From positions 1 to 59,416 of the IMG/VR virus record IMGVR_UViG_3300025402_000010: a stretch of 59,416 nucleotides of DNA; one strand, written 5' to 3'. The DNA is from a virus. The translations under genes were made by a program, and so were the position numbers. This document shows positions 1 to 8,796 of the stretch, piece by piece (position 1 is the first letter of the stretch; each line of letters opens with the position of its first letter). Below the pieces are notes generated by a model. It did no database searches and was not told where the DNA came from. It saw only the letters and a list, made by a program, of their open reading frames with translations.

Positions 1-854
1 GGGGTCATGTAGACAGTACCCTGAGGCACTTCGATCGAACGCTGAACCTGGAAACCACCGAACTGCACGATGCGCTCACCAGCAACAACACGGTCCTTGA
101 AGGCCCAACCGGTCTGGTTGATGTCCCACTTGTAGAGGTCACGGTAGTCGATGGGGTTGAACAACAGTCTCGAAGCTTCCAACTGGTGGACTTCGATGAG
201 TGCAACGAGGTCGTACAGCGAGTCAGGGGTGATGTAACCCGAGAGCTCGTTAACGATGTGGTTAGGCGATACAACGTGGTTGGGGTCAACCGCGTAGTTG
301 TTGATAGCAGCCTCGAGCACAGTGATCAAACGGGCGTCTTCCTGCATCATGATTGCCTGCTTGGACATGTCCTGGGCGTACTCCACGATGTTCACGCGGA
401 GGTACCACAGGTCTTCCTTCTTAATCTGGGGGAAGGTAGCGATACGGAACAAGCGGACTGGAACCTTCTTACCTTCGAAGGGGGTCACACGGACTTCACC
501 TTCGTTACCGGAAAGAATGTAAGCCTGACCGTACTCGTCCAAGACGTCGTACATGACGGGAACACCAGGAGTGAGTGGGTCTTCCAGCAGGACGTTACGG
601 GTCATACCCTGGTAACGGAGCTTAAGCTGGATAGGACCAATCATACCCTGACCCAAACGGACCATGTAGTTGTCCTTGTCGGCAAGGATGCCAGCGAGGC
701 GACGTTGCTTCTCTTCACGGGTAGCAGTCTTACGACCAGTAGCCGAAGCGAGACGCTCTTGAGCCTCTACAATGCCAGCGACGTAGTCGTCTGACTTCTT
801 GGCTGTACGGGGAGCAAGGTGCTCAGCAACAGCGCCATTAGGAGTAATTGACAT
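1..854 (-). CDS. Probable major capsid protein, partial (3' end outside window)
   Basis: The minus-strand frame stays open from the ATG at 854 to the left edge, giving about 284 residues with no stop, so the C-terminus is missing. The protein begins MSITPNGAVAEHL and contains a long helical stretch (IVEYAQDMSKQAIMQEDARLI) followed by a compact mixed region, a pattern seen in HK97-fold capsid subunits. GAAAGG lies just upstream; a second ATG at 860 is possible but sits only 3 nt after it. It lies downstream of the portal, maturation protease and other virion genes on the same strand, which fits a capsid gene. Assignment rests on context and general character; another abundant virion protein is possible. 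Confidence 0.6.
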   Translation of the reverse strand, partial: MSITPNGAVAEHLAPRTAKKSDDYVAGIVEAQERLASATGRKTATREEKQRRLAGILADKDNYMVRLGQGMIGPIQLKLRYQGMTRNVLLEDPLTPGVPVMYDVLDEYGQAYILSGNEGEVRVTPFEGKKVPVRLFRIATFPQIKKEDLWYLRVNIVEYAQDMSKQAIMMQEDARLITVLEAAINNYAVDPNHVVSPNHIVNELSGYITPDSLYDLVALIEVHQLEASRLLFNPIDYRDLYKWDINQTGWAFKDRVVAGERIVQFGGFQVQRSIEVPQGTVYMT

Positions 855-872
855 TTTCATGTTCCTTTCAGA

Positions 873-1403
873 TTAAGCCTGTGCACCGAATGGTACGAGG
901 CGGATAACGATCTGGGTGGGGCTGATCACGTCAATCAACTCAGCGATAGGCTGGAAGCACAGAGTACCGGAAGTGGCACTTGTGTTCTGGTTTGACGTAA
1001 GCTGACCGGTACCAGAAGCGGCGTACAGGAACTGACGAGTACCGTTCGTAGGAACGTTGTACTGCTGAGTCGTGTCAAAAGCAGGAGCCGTGATCGTGAA
1101 GAAGGCGTTAGAACCACCGAGCCACACAGCCCATGCGTTGACGCCAACCTGAGTCACATCGTCAATGTTGGGGTTGCGGTCAAGACACGACAGACCAAAG
1201 ACACGTGCACCAGAAACGGTAGCACCCGAGCCAGCATTGGCAACGGTGTCAGGACCAGTACGGTACATGGCCATACCCGAGTAGATGTTCGTGGTGTCCG
1301 AAGGATCCAGGAACGTGTTATAGGGTGTAGCTTCGTACTTTTCGTACAATGGGGTGCACGTACGGTGAACCCCAACGTTAGCTACGCTATTAAGTTGCAG
1401 CAT
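873..1403 (-). CDS. Putative capsid-associated structural protein
   Basis: A 176-residue protein lying immediately upstream of the presumed capsid gene, with an 18-nt gap. It is rich in Gly, Thr, Ser, Asn and Ala with alternating hydrophobic residues, suggesting an all-beta fold, and has no membrane segment. Small beta-rich proteins next to a capsid gene are often head-decoration or head-fibre proteins, but no family motif was recognised. The start at 1403 is preceded by AGGAGAAAG, a strong ribosome-binding site. Confidence 0.65.
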   Translation of the reverse strand: MLQLNSVANVGVHRTCTPLYEKYEATPYNTFLDPSDTTNIYSGMAMYRTGPDTVANAGSGATVSGARVFGLSCLDRNPNIDDVTQVGVNAWAVWLGGSNAFFTITAPAFDTTQQYNVPTNGTRQFLYAASGTGQLTSNQNTSATSGTLCFQPIAELIDVISPTQIVIRLVPFGAQA

Positions 1404-1434
1404 ATTTTCTTTCTCCTGTTAGTAGGGGATTTGG

Positions 1435-3048
1435 TTATAGTGTCATCAGCCAATCGTCAGACTGAATGTCCTGACGAGTAACTGTTGAGGCCGTTGTCAA
1501 CCGACCCATTTCTGGCAATGAGTTATTACCCTTTGCCACTTTCTGGCTCCGGGGTTGACGAGCCCCAGACTCTTCAAACAGCTCCATCGAAGCTACAAAA
1601 CCTGCTAGCTTAGATTCGGACATCTGTTCAAACTTTGCGATGTGCTTAGCACGATCGTCGTGATTGACCATACCCATCTTTTCAAGGCGGTCAACAACCT
1701 CAATAGCAGCGAAGATCTTTTCGCGGCTAGCTTGTACAGCAGCAACTGTACCTGCGTAAGGAGCAATGGCAGGGTTGGTACCATCTTGGAAGTCAAGTTG
1801 CTGCTTGTGAGGGCCATTGCCAGGCTCGATGCCCGTCGTTCCACCATCGTTGTAGAATGGCACGTAGGCAGCATCCTCACCATTGACTTCCTGAGGAACC
1901 AACACGTTTGTGGTGTGGTTAGGCTGCATAACCTTTTGACGGTCCCAGACACCAGCCTGGTCGTCAAGGTCACGGACATCAACAACTTGAAGCGTTTCTT
2001 GGTTACCATTGGTAGCGTAGTAGTAAGAAGCTGTTGTTGGAGCTGGCTGACCATTGCAGTCGGGAATCTTGCAACCAGGACCGGTGCAACCACCCATGGC
2101 TTTATTTCTCTTTCTTTCTTCATGGGTTGCACCAAGACCGGCACCAATTGCAGCACCTGGGAAACCACCCAACAAACTACCGGCTGCAGCACCGGCTGCA
2201 GCGTCAACAACAGGAGACCAAGCAACTTTATCGAAAGAAGCCTTCTTCTTCTTTTTCTTCAAGAAGGCAGGCATGTCATCATCGTCATCTTCGTCTTCTT
2301 CGTCTTCTTCGTCTTCGTCCTTAGCAGACTTCTTGCAGTTCTTGCAGCCTTTGCCCTTGCAGACACACTTCTTCTTCTTGGCAGCAGTCTTCTTGTCGTC
2401 CTCGTCGCCATCGTCTTCTTTTTCTTCTTTGTCGTCTTCACCAGTGGCAGCGACCTTGATGTCCTCAAGAAGACCCTCAAGTGACTTAAGATCAGCAGAG
2501 GCTTGACGGTAGTCACCGTAAGTAGCAAGGTCATTCTCAATGTCAACAACAATGCTTGCAACTGTACCGATGACTTGGTTAACGGTGTCATCTGAGCTAG
2601 CAAAACGCATAACAGTTGAAGCTTCGTTAGCAGCAGTGATCAAGTTAGAGAAATCAAAGTCAACTTGCTCGCTAATAGCATTGCGAATGTCACGGCTAGC
2701 CTTGTACACCTGGTACAAGCTTTCATCAATGACTTGTGTGCTGGCGTACATAGGCTGCTTCTCAGCCCAAACTGCGCTCGAGCCAGGACCACCCATAATC
2801 TCTCCTTCAAGATTATCCAAGTTTCTAACGTCAACAACGTTAGGGCTAGTAGGCTGCAAAGCACCCCATGAACCAACCTCGTCTACTGGAGCAGCAGGAG
2901 CTTGGAACTGTCCAGGTGCTGGATCAGTGCCAACCAAACCAGTTTGGTCATACTCTTTTTGTCTTGGTGTGGTGGTCTTACCTTCACCCACACTATTCTG
3001 ATAAGCATTGTTCGCTTGTCTGACCAGTTCGTTGTCGAAACGGCTCAT
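1435..3048 (-). CDS. Large low-complexity virion-region protein with Cys-rich and glycine-zipper segments
   Basis: A 537-residue protein of unknown function. Residues of roughly 200-275 form a highly charged block: acidic runs, Lys runs and a compact CVCKGKGCKNCKK cluster that could bind metal. It is followed by an Ala/Gly segment (AAAGAAAGSLLGGFPGAAIGAGLGA) resembling a glycine zipper that could insert in a membrane, and by CTGPGCKIPDC. The position between the maturation protease and the capsid gene is where scaffold or internal core proteins often lie, so a scaffold or core role is a reasonable inference, not shown. The underlying DNA is strongly purine/pyrimidine biased around 2230-2440. 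Confidence 0.7.
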   Translation of the reverse strand: MSRFDNELVRQANNAYQNSVGEGKTTTPRQKEYDQTGLVGTDPAPGQFQAPAAPVDEVGSWGALQPTSPNVVDVRNLDNLEGEIMGGPGSSAVWAEKQPMYASTQVIDESLYQVYKASRDIRNAISEQVDFDFSNLITAANEASTVMRFASSDDTVNQVIGTVASIVVDIENDLATYGDYRQASADLKSLEGLLEDIKVAATGEDDKEEKEDDGDEDDKKTAAKKKKCVCKGKGCKNCKKSAKDEDEEDEEDEDDDDDMPAFLKKKKKKASFDKVAWSPVVDAAAGAAAGSLLGGFPGAAIGAGLGATHEERKRNKAMGGCTGPGCKIPDCNGQPAPTTASYYYATNGNQETLQVVDVRDLDDQAGVWDRQKVMQPNHTTNVLVPQEVNGEDAAYVPFYNDGGTTGIEPGNGPHKQQLDFQDGTNPAIAPYAGTVAAVQASREKIFAAIEVVDRLEKMGMVNHDDRAKHIAKFEQMSESKLAGFVASMELFEESGARQPRSQKVAKGNNSLPEMGRLTTASTVTRQDIQSDDWLMTL

Positions 3049-3743
3049 TGTTGCTCCTCGCTATTTTCTGCGTCTTGGGGTTGTGCTTGAAGAGCTGCGT
3101 CTTGTAGTTGCATGCTTCTCATACGAGTAGTTGCATCCATTGAAGCTGCTGCTGCATCGTTTAGAATTGCACCAGGATCATTTTGTTCCTTAGCACTATT
3201 CTTTTTTAATTTAGTTTTTGTATTCTGAATTGCTAATTCCGCTGGGCTTGGAAAGTTGCGACCTCTGTCAACTTTTTTTCTCCACCTAGGATCTATACCC
3301 AGGAACTTGGGTCTTTTAAATCCTGTTGCACCAGCAATTTCTTTCATACATTTAGGATTTGTGCATTGCCCTGAAATTTCACCTTTTTTCAAAGAATCAT
3401 TTTCAAAAGTAATTTCACCACATTCTGGACATTTAACCTTTGTTGCAGCCGAAGACGGGAACATATCAGTAAATGCCAAACTTCTATAAGCAGCTTTTGA
3501 CATTTCATTTTGCTCTGCAAGGCTTTGTTGCTGTTGCTTCATAACCTGCTCAATGCCCATAGCTTTTTGCCATTCAGCAATTGCTTCTTGGACACGAGGA
3601 TCAATGAAAGCACAGTCTGGACAGATACCGTCTCTGTAACCGTTGCTCTGGCACTGAGGGCAGTCACCGAGAACAGTAATTGGTACCTTAATTACTTCCA
3701 ATGCATACTTCTTAATTTCTTCAGATACTTTAAGAATAGGCAT
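3045..3743 (-). CDS. Zinc-ribbon protein in the head-gene cluster
   Basis: A 232-residue protein with two zinc-ribbon-like modules: CPQC...CPDC near residue 30 and CPEC...CTNPKC near residue 115, then a Lys-rich and Gln-rich tail. The ATG at 3743 is preferred because it lies just after the stop of the upstream protease gene; a TTG at 3773 would extend it by ten residues into that gene. Its stop overlaps the start of the next gene by 4 nt, so the genes are translationally linked. Function unknown; a scaffold or assembly role is suggested only by position. Confidence 0.7.
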   Translation of the reverse strand: MPILKVSEEIKKYALEVIKVPITVLGDCPQCQSNGYRDGICPDCAFIDPRVQEAIAEWQKAMGIEQVMKQQQQSLAEQNEMSKAAYRSLAFTDMFPSSAATKVKCPECGEITFENDSLKKGEISGQCTNPKCMKEIAGATGFKRPKFLGIDPRWRKKVDRGRNFPSPAELAIQNTKTKLKKNSAKEQNDPGAILNDAAAASMDATTRMRSMQLQDAALQAQPQDAENSEEQQ

Positions 3744-3745
3744 TG

Positions 3746-4405
3746 TTAGTAACGCTTCTTTTGTAGCAACCAAGCTGATTCGTCTGCTGGCTCAAAAACA
3801 AAGCTCAACTCAAAAAAGTTTGGTTTAATGCAGCTCTCGTAAACAAGACTTTCAATTCTCTTTCCAGCTTTGTATACGGTAACCGTACGTCCTTTAAGAC
3901 GAGGGATGTGGGTGCAGTATTCAGCTGGTTTGCTAGCGTACTTACCGCAAGCTGAGCACTGCGTACCTTCTACGTCAGCACCCATACTGACAGCGTTCAA
4001 GCTACCCTCCATAATGGCATTGGCAAGCTTTGGGAAATTCTGTGCGTCTACTTCCATAAGGCAGTAAACACTGGCGTCTGTAGCACCTGAGGCAAGCTTG
4101 CTCTCACGGTATACAGCATCCAAAATTACACCTCGAGCACGATCTGGATCAGAGTTGTTGTGCTCTACGTAGATTGGGCGACCTATAAAAGTCTTATAAC
4201 TTTTCTTAATTTGGTCTACAGGCCAACCATCGTAATTAGCGTTTACTCTGGAAGAGATGGCTCTAGAAACAGCATAAACAAAATTAGGTTCTGGTTTAAA
4301 ATTGAAGTCATCAAGGGTAACATTGTGTAACTCAATAGGCTGACCAATACCGGCCAGCGTCTCTCTACCCTGTAGAGCAATTGAGGGTGCACCAAATTTA
4401 ATCAT
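3746..4405 (-). CDS. Probable capsid maturation (prohead) serine protease
   Basis: A 219-residue protein. The segment KTFIGRPIYVEHNN (His82) followed by EGSLNAVSMGADV (Ser140) matches the arrangement in herpesvirus-like and HK97-like prohead proteases, where a catalytic His lies in a strand before a Ser in an (L/N)xxVSxG context. A short Cys pair (CSAC...CTH) follows Ser140 and could bind zinc. Such enzymes trim scaffold and capsid subunits during head maturation. It sits between the portal and the capsid gene, the usual order portal-protease-capsid. The catalytic assignment is from motif likeness only. Confidence 0.65.
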   Translation of the reverse strand: MIKFGAPSIALQGRETLAGIGQPIELHNVTLDDFNFKPEPNFVYAVSRAISSRVNANYDGWPVDQIKKSYKTFIGRPIYVEHNNSDPDRARGVILDAVYRESKLASGATDASVYCLMEVDAQNFPKLANAIMEGSLNAVSMGADVEGTQCSACGKYASKPAEYCTHIPRLKGRTVTVYKAGKRIESLVYESCIKPNFFELSFVFEPADESAWLLQKKRY

Positions 4406-4468
4406 CTGTAACCTTTTTTGCCTTAATAAGACTTTTACATCGTCTTTATAATAAATCTATGTTAAATA

Positions 4469-4864
4469 TTAATGGTGTAGATTGATTTCATCTTCTAATG
4501 CATCTACAAGATTGTGTACTTCTTTGCTTTGTTCTTTTTCAATCTCAAGGATTTGATTAATTTTTATAAGCAATTCTTCAATTGTTTCAAGGCTTTTGCG
4601 CAAAACTTTTGCATCTGCACGAGTTTGCTCGAACATACTTATACCAACAACAGATTCAATAAACAAAGCCATATAAGAGGCCCATACATTCCACCAGCTG
4701 ATCACACCAATATCAAACGTTCCCCATACAGCACAGAACAATGTAATAAAAGTAATAGTGCCAATAAAATACCAATTACGAATAGAGAACTGAATTTTCC
4801 AAGAAATATGTTTGCCAAGGCCTATATCATCGCCCGTAATAGGGTGCCTGAATGTCCTTGCCAT
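4469..4864 (-). CDS. Two-helix membrane protein with C-terminal coiled coil
   Basis: A 131-residue protein with two hydrophobic helices (about residues 31-53 and 57-80) and a charged, Leu/Ile heptad-rich C-terminal half that looks like a coiled coil. It starts 1 nt after the stop of the next upstream membrane gene. Topology would suit a holin or accessory lysis protein, but position among head genes is unusual for that. No family recognised. Confidence 0.65.
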   Translation of the reverse strand: MARTFRHPITGDDIGLGKHISWKIQFSIRNWYFIGTITFITLFCAVWGTFDIGVISWWNVWASYMALFIESVVGISMFEQTRADAKVLRKSLETIEELLIKINQILEIEKEQSKEVHNLVDALEDEINLHH

Positions 4865-4865
4865 G

Positions 4866-5243
4866 TTAGTCCTCGTCTTCGTGTGCTGCTCTTAATCCCT
4901 CGTGGTAGCCCAAGTGACGATCCATCATTTGGCCAATCTTGTCTACTTGCTTTTCAATCTGCATAAGGTGATCAACTTTATTTTCTAAACGATTCCACTG
5001 GTCTTTAGGGCTTGATCCACCATTGGTTTTATACTGACTAAGAATTCTGTCAAACTTCTGATCCATATCTAACTTTGTATTCACTAACTCTTCTTCAATG
5101 CGTTGCAATTCTTTTGAGCTGTGGTGTGTAAAATACTTTTGAACCAATTTAGCTACAGCTGCAAGAGCACCTACAGTAAAAAATGCGTTGGCAATATAGC
5201 CAAACCATACGTTTGATGTGTTAAAAAAAGAGGAGGCAAGCAT
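4866..5243 (-). CDS. Single-pass membrane protein with coiled coil
   Basis: A 125-residue protein with one hydrophobic segment near the N-terminus (about residues 12-38, WFGYIANAFFTVGALAAVAKL) and a long charged coiled coil after it. The start codon overlaps the stop of the upstream small gene by 1 nt. Together with the adjacent two-helix protein it forms a membrane-protein pair; a lysis or spanin-like role can be considered, but no signature was found. Confidence 0.65.
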   Translation of the reverse strand: MLASSFFNTSNVWFGYIANAFFTVGALAAVAKLVQKYFTHHSSKELQRIEEELVNTKLDMDQKFDRILSQYKTNGGSSPKDQWNRLENKVDHLMQIEKQVDKIGQMMDRHLGYHEGLRAAHEDED

Positions 5244-5431
5244 TAGTCCTCCAATTTTTCGTAGATACTGTTAGCAAGGTTCAGTTTGTGAGCGTTGCGA
5301 CAGATCCGACCTTCACCTTCTTTAATGATATCCATCTTGACAAGGGGGCTAACTACGTCAAGAAAACTAACCCGGTTAAAGGCAGTTTTTGGCAGCATGC
5401 GAGGCGTCTCGTTATTAAACAGAGTGCTCAT
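5243..5431 (-). CDS. Small hypothetical protein
   Basis: A 62-residue basic protein without recognised motif. The ATG at 5431 has a good ribosome-binding site (TTGGAG, 6 nt upstream), and the stop overlaps the next start by 1 nt. The upstream gap of about 50 nt contains two copies of AATTAGTGC 18 bp apart. Confidence 0.55.
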   Translation of the reverse strand: MSTLFNNETPRMLPKTAFNRVSFLDVVSPLVKMDIIKEGEGRICRNAHKLNLANSIYEKLED

Positions 5432-5483
5432 GAAAACTCCAAGGAAATTAGTGCGTCTATTAATTAGTGCATTTAATGGTTAT

Positions 5484-7817
5484 TTATAAATCTTCTTTTG
5501 TAGGATCAATTTGTCTACGAGCTGGTTGATCCATGCCACCTTCACCACTGCTGTGTTCGTCAAGGTTGGTTGGTTCTTGAATCATTGGCTCTTCAAGCAT
5601 TGATGCAAGGTGTTTCTTAAATTCATCTTCATTGAATTTTTCGTATGAATTATCAACAATGATCTTCATACCAGAGGCAAGCTTCATGCGCTTACGCTTT
5701 CTCTGCTCAAATGGTACGGCAAACTTCATGCGGTCACCGTATTCAACGCGGCCACTAAAGTCATCAAAGTCGTCCTCATCCCAGCCAGAAACAGATGCTG
5801 TCTTCTTCTTAGGTCCATTCTTAGGACCTTTCTTAGAAGGCTTAGGTTGATCCTTACGCTGTTCGTAGGAGACTTCAGGGCGTTGACGTTGTTGCTGTGC
5901 AGCCATTTCGTTAACGCTTGGGTAAACCTGTGCACCAGCAGCGGCATCGCTATTGCCAGCAGTGTTTCCAGTCATGTTTGGAGCACTTGGAGGAGTAACG
6001 AGACCCGCCATAGCTCCTGGTGCAAGTTGTGCAGCGATGGCAGGATTTTCCATCATTGCTAGGTAGGCCTGGTATTCCTGTACATATTCTGGCGGGATAG
6101 GCAATTGAAGAACCATTAAACGATTGAACAATTCTTTCTTGAACTGTTGTTCAGCAACAACCGTCTTAATTTTTTCTTCTTTACGGGCATGGATCTCATC
6201 ATCAAAGTCAATTGGGATATTAACTGCAAGAGTACTGAGAGAAATTGGAAAGCCAGAAGCACTAAGCTGTTGCAAAAACCCACGCTCAACTGTTTCATCT
6301 CGCAAGTTCATTGAGCGGAAACGGACCTCAGGAATGGCCAGCTTGGGTCGTTCTTCAACATATTCAGCGCCAGTTTCTTCATCAACCATAAGAACAGTTT
6401 CCATAACAGGAACCATTTGGCCGCCCACTTTACGCATCTCATAGTGACCTTGTCTTTCTGCCACTGGTTCCATGCGAGAACGAATAAACTTCTCAATCTT
6501 GTGCTGGTAAGTACTGAGCATTTGTGTAATGAGCTCACGGTTCAAAGCACCTGAAGCATACGTACCATTAGCACCACCTTGGATAAGGTCAGCACCGATA
6601 CCAAAAACACCCATGACGTTTGTCTGCACGCGCATGAAGTCTTGGTCAAGACGTGGCATTGACTCACGGCCAAACGCGTTCTGGATCTGCAAACCGTGGT
6701 GATACGTCATCAAACGGAAGTCTGAGTTGATAGCCATAGACAAGTCATCACGCAATGACTGGAGCTCCATAGCGTCAGGAACCCATGGACCGTCTTGGTC
6801 TACATCAGGAAGACCAAGAGTAGCCAGAATAAGAGGACTGTAGAGACGGTCAGCAATAGCATCCTGGGCTGCATTGAGTGACTCTTCCAACATAAGCATA
6901 CGGAAAGCACGTAGAAGAATAGGAGTACCATGTTCGCTCCAAGGGTTAGTCTTAAACTTGATTTGCTTCATGATGACATCGGAGACGGGGATCTCCTTGT
7001 CCTGTCGTGCCCACGCCACAACGTCTGGGTACATTTGCATAAGCATGGCATATTCTTGTGGAGGGTCACGACGTTCAATAAGTCGCTTGATCTCTTCAGG
7101 AACCTTTACGTGGAACTGGTATGTTCTTAGAGCGCGATTCTTAGCAACAATAACGTCGTTAGGGTTGATGATCTCGTCTTCTTCCCATGCACCAATACCA
7201 TCGTGCCAAGAACCCATGGCAAACACTTCACCAACAGTCCAGTGCTCACGGCCAAGGTCAAACAAGAATTCGTTGTAGTTAAGACCATCAAAGAACAACT
7301 CATTATAAAAATCCGAGATACGCTTGTCTGGGTGAACCAGCTCTACGTCAAGGAGAGGGAAACGAGTGTAGATGTCAATAAGAGAAGGCACAAGGTGGTG
7401 AGTAGTATAAAGAAGACGAGCCCAGTCACGAATTTTGCGTGTTTGCTCATCTGGGTCCTCCATGTTGAACCACCAGGTGCGCTCACGCCAGTATTCAAAT
7501 GGGTCGTGGAGCTTAGGCCAAGCCCATTGAGCATCTGAACCAGTAGCTGCACCGGTTTTACGGTTGGCAGTACGTGCCATACCATTCTCAGCTATAAAGT
7601 CTTTACCAAGACCATTTAGACGCTGTCTGCCCTCTGGTGGTCCACCCATTGCCATAGCCATAGGACCAATTTCATTAAGCATCGATCCACTAGTCTTAGC
7701 TCTATTGAGCATGTCACGTGCAGCGACACGTCCAGCAATAGGGTTCTTAGGGAGAGTAATACCGGCTGTTCTCATGCGGTTAAACTCCGCAGAAGCACTC
7801 CAGTCGTTTGTAGCCAT
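5484..7817 (-). CDS. Portal protein
   Basis: A 777-residue protein with the character of phage portals: an N-terminal region with FEYWRERTWWFNMED, a segment around IYTRFPLLDVELVHPDKRISDFYNELF, a central mixed domain, and a long helical C-terminal part. The last 150 residues are Gln-, Pro- and Lys-rich (KPSKKGPKNGPKKK), probably disordered and DNA-facing. The portal ring is the channel for packaging and ejection and binds the terminase. Its place upstream of the protease and capsid genes on the same strand supports the call. The terminase gene, usually adjacent, is about 48 kb away in this window. Confidence 0.8.
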   Translation of the reverse strand: MATNDWSASAEFNRMRTAGITLPKNPIAGRVAARDMLNRAKTSGSMLNEIGPMAMAMGGPPEGRQRLNGLGKDFIAENGMARTANRKTGAATGSDAQWAWPKLHDPFEYWRERTWWFNMEDPDEQTRKIRDWARLLYTTHHLVPSLIDIYTRFPLLDVELVHPDKRISDFYNELFFDGLNYNEFLFDLGREHWTVGEVFAMGSWHDGIGAWEEDEIINPNDVIVAKNRALRTYQFHVKVPEEIKRLIERRDPPQEYAMLMQMYPDVVAWARQDKEIPVSDVIMKQIKFKTNPWSEHGTPILLRAFRMLMLEESLNAAQDAIADRLYSPLILATLGLPDVDQDGPWVPDAMELQSLRDDLSMAINSDFRLMTYHHGLQIQNAFGRESMPRLDQDFMRVQTNVMGVFGIGADLIQGGANGTYASGALNRELITQMLSTYQHKIEKFIRSRMEPVAERQGHYEMRKVGGQMVPVMETVLMVDEETGAEYVEERPKLAIPEVRFRSMNLRDETVERGFLQQLSASGFPISLSTLAVNIPIDFDDEIHARKEEKIKTVVAEQQFKKELFNRLMVLQLPIPPEYVQEYQAYLAMMENPAIAAQLAPGAMAGLVTPPSAPNMTGNTAGNSDAAAGAQVYPSVNEMAAQQQRQRPEVSYEQRKDQPKPSKKGPKNGPKKKTASVSGWDEDDFDDFSGRVEYGDRMKFAVPFEQRKRKRMKLASGMKIIVDNSYEKFNEDEFKKHLASMLEEPMIQEPTNLDEHSSGEGGMDQPARRQIDPTKEDL

Positions 7818-7828
7818 TGGTTATCTTT

Positions 7829-8014
7829 CTAGAATGCCATGCAGCTGCAGGATTCAACGCCTGGGATTGCTTGGTGGCCGCAAGGGTAATTTGCACTTCT
7901 TGTAGCTCTAATAATACCACCAGATGTATTTTGTGCAATAGGATTGCCATTAAAATCAAAATTAGCGCCAACACGTCTAATAGCTGCTTGTCTAATGTTT
8001 TGTTGTCTTTCCAT
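7829..8014 (-). CDS. Small hypothetical protein with C-terminal Cys motif
   Basis: A 61-residue protein ending in YPCGHQAIPGVESCSCMAF, which could be a small metal-binding site. It has a strong ribosome-binding site (AAGGAG, 6 nt before the ATG) and sits between a putative structural protein and the portal gene. The strong initiation signal is the main reason to accept it over the overlapping frame at 7780-7974. Confidence 0.6.
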   Translation of the reverse strand: MERQQNIRQAAIRRVGANFDFNGNPIAQNTSGGIIRATRSANYPCGHQAIPGVESCSCMAF

Positions 8015-8023
8015 GGTTTCTCC

Positions 8024-8788
8024 TTAGCCGAAGTAGTTGTGGTTATTGTCTACACTTGAGTAAGGAACGTTTCTTTCACTGTAAACGGTAACTGTCCCGC
8101 CAGAGATTGTGAGGGAGTCAACATCATTGAGGTTTTGTTGACCAATACTGCCGTTAACCCAAGTGGCTTCCTGACCAATCTGCTGTGCGCTAAGGTCAAG
8201 GAACATACCAGGAAGAGTCCAGTCAATAATGCCACTAGCTGTAGCACCGGAAGCAGCAACTCTGTAAACGTTGTAGAAAATGCCACTTGCCACAGGGACC
8301 TTAAGGAGCACCGGTACGCTAGCAGCGGTAACAGAACCAGTTACAATTGTAGTCCAGTTTGTGGAATTGTATAAAGTAGCGTTTGAAGTGTAGTAGGCAT
8401 TTGGAGTAAAACGGTCAAATGTTCCCTGAATAGCCACTGCGGCTGTACCGGTCCAACCAGTCTCTGCGCTAAGCACAGCAGTAAGGGATTGAACATCCTG
8501 CAAAGAAACATTGTTGTCAGGAGCACAGATAAAGCTAACGTCAACGGCACCGTTACCATTGACGTTCAGGTTAAGACCAGGATTTAATGAACCGGGTTGT
8601 GCGTAGCCGATGTTGCCGCTAGTAGTCATGTAACCTACACCACTAGTAGTATTAATTTGCTGGCCATAAGCCACAGCAGGAGAGTATACCGAACCAGGAG
8701 TACCGTCTCCACCATAATTGGTAACGAATTGACCCAATGGCCATGTCTTCTTTGTTTGCTTTGGGCCTTTACCTTCTGCGATGTTCAT
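8024..8788 (-). CDS. Putative beta-rich virion structural protein
   Basis: A 254-residue protein dominated by Gly, Ser, Thr, Asn, Val and Ala, with a repeated alternation of small and hydrophobic residues typical of immunoglobulin-like or fibre proteins. No transmembrane segment and almost no Cys. GAGAG precedes the ATG at 8788. The setting just upstream of the portal gene suggests a head or neck surface protein; the exact role is unknown. Confidence 0.65.
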   Translation of the reverse strand: MNIAEGKGPKQTKKTWPLGQFVTNYGGDGTPGSVYSPAVAYGQQINTTSGVGYMTTSGNIGYAQPGSLNPGLNLNVNGNGAVDVSFICAPDNNVSLQDVQSLTAVLSAETGWTGTAAVAIQGTFDRFTPNAYYTSNATLYNSTNWTTIVTGSVTAASVPVLLKVPVASGIFYNVYRVAASGATASGIIDWTLPGMFLDLSAQQIGQEATWVNGSIGQQNLNDVDSLTISGGTVTVYSERNVPYSSVDNNHNYFG

Positions 8789-8796
8789 GCTCTCTC

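Noticed and set aside
186-794. A 202-codon plus-strand frame across the capsid gene
   Set aside because: It is antisense to the well-supported capsid frame, has a Val/Leu/Asp-skewed composition typical of antisense reading, and lacks a start signal.
1642-2484. A 280-codon plus-strand frame
   Set aside because: Antisense to the 537-aa gene; its Phe/Val/Leu runs come from reading the purine-biased Lys/Asp/Glu codons backwards.
7780-7974. A 64-codon minus-strand frame overlapping the portal start
   Set aside because: No ribosome-binding site, and it overlaps both the portal gene and the 61-aa gene that has AAGGAG.
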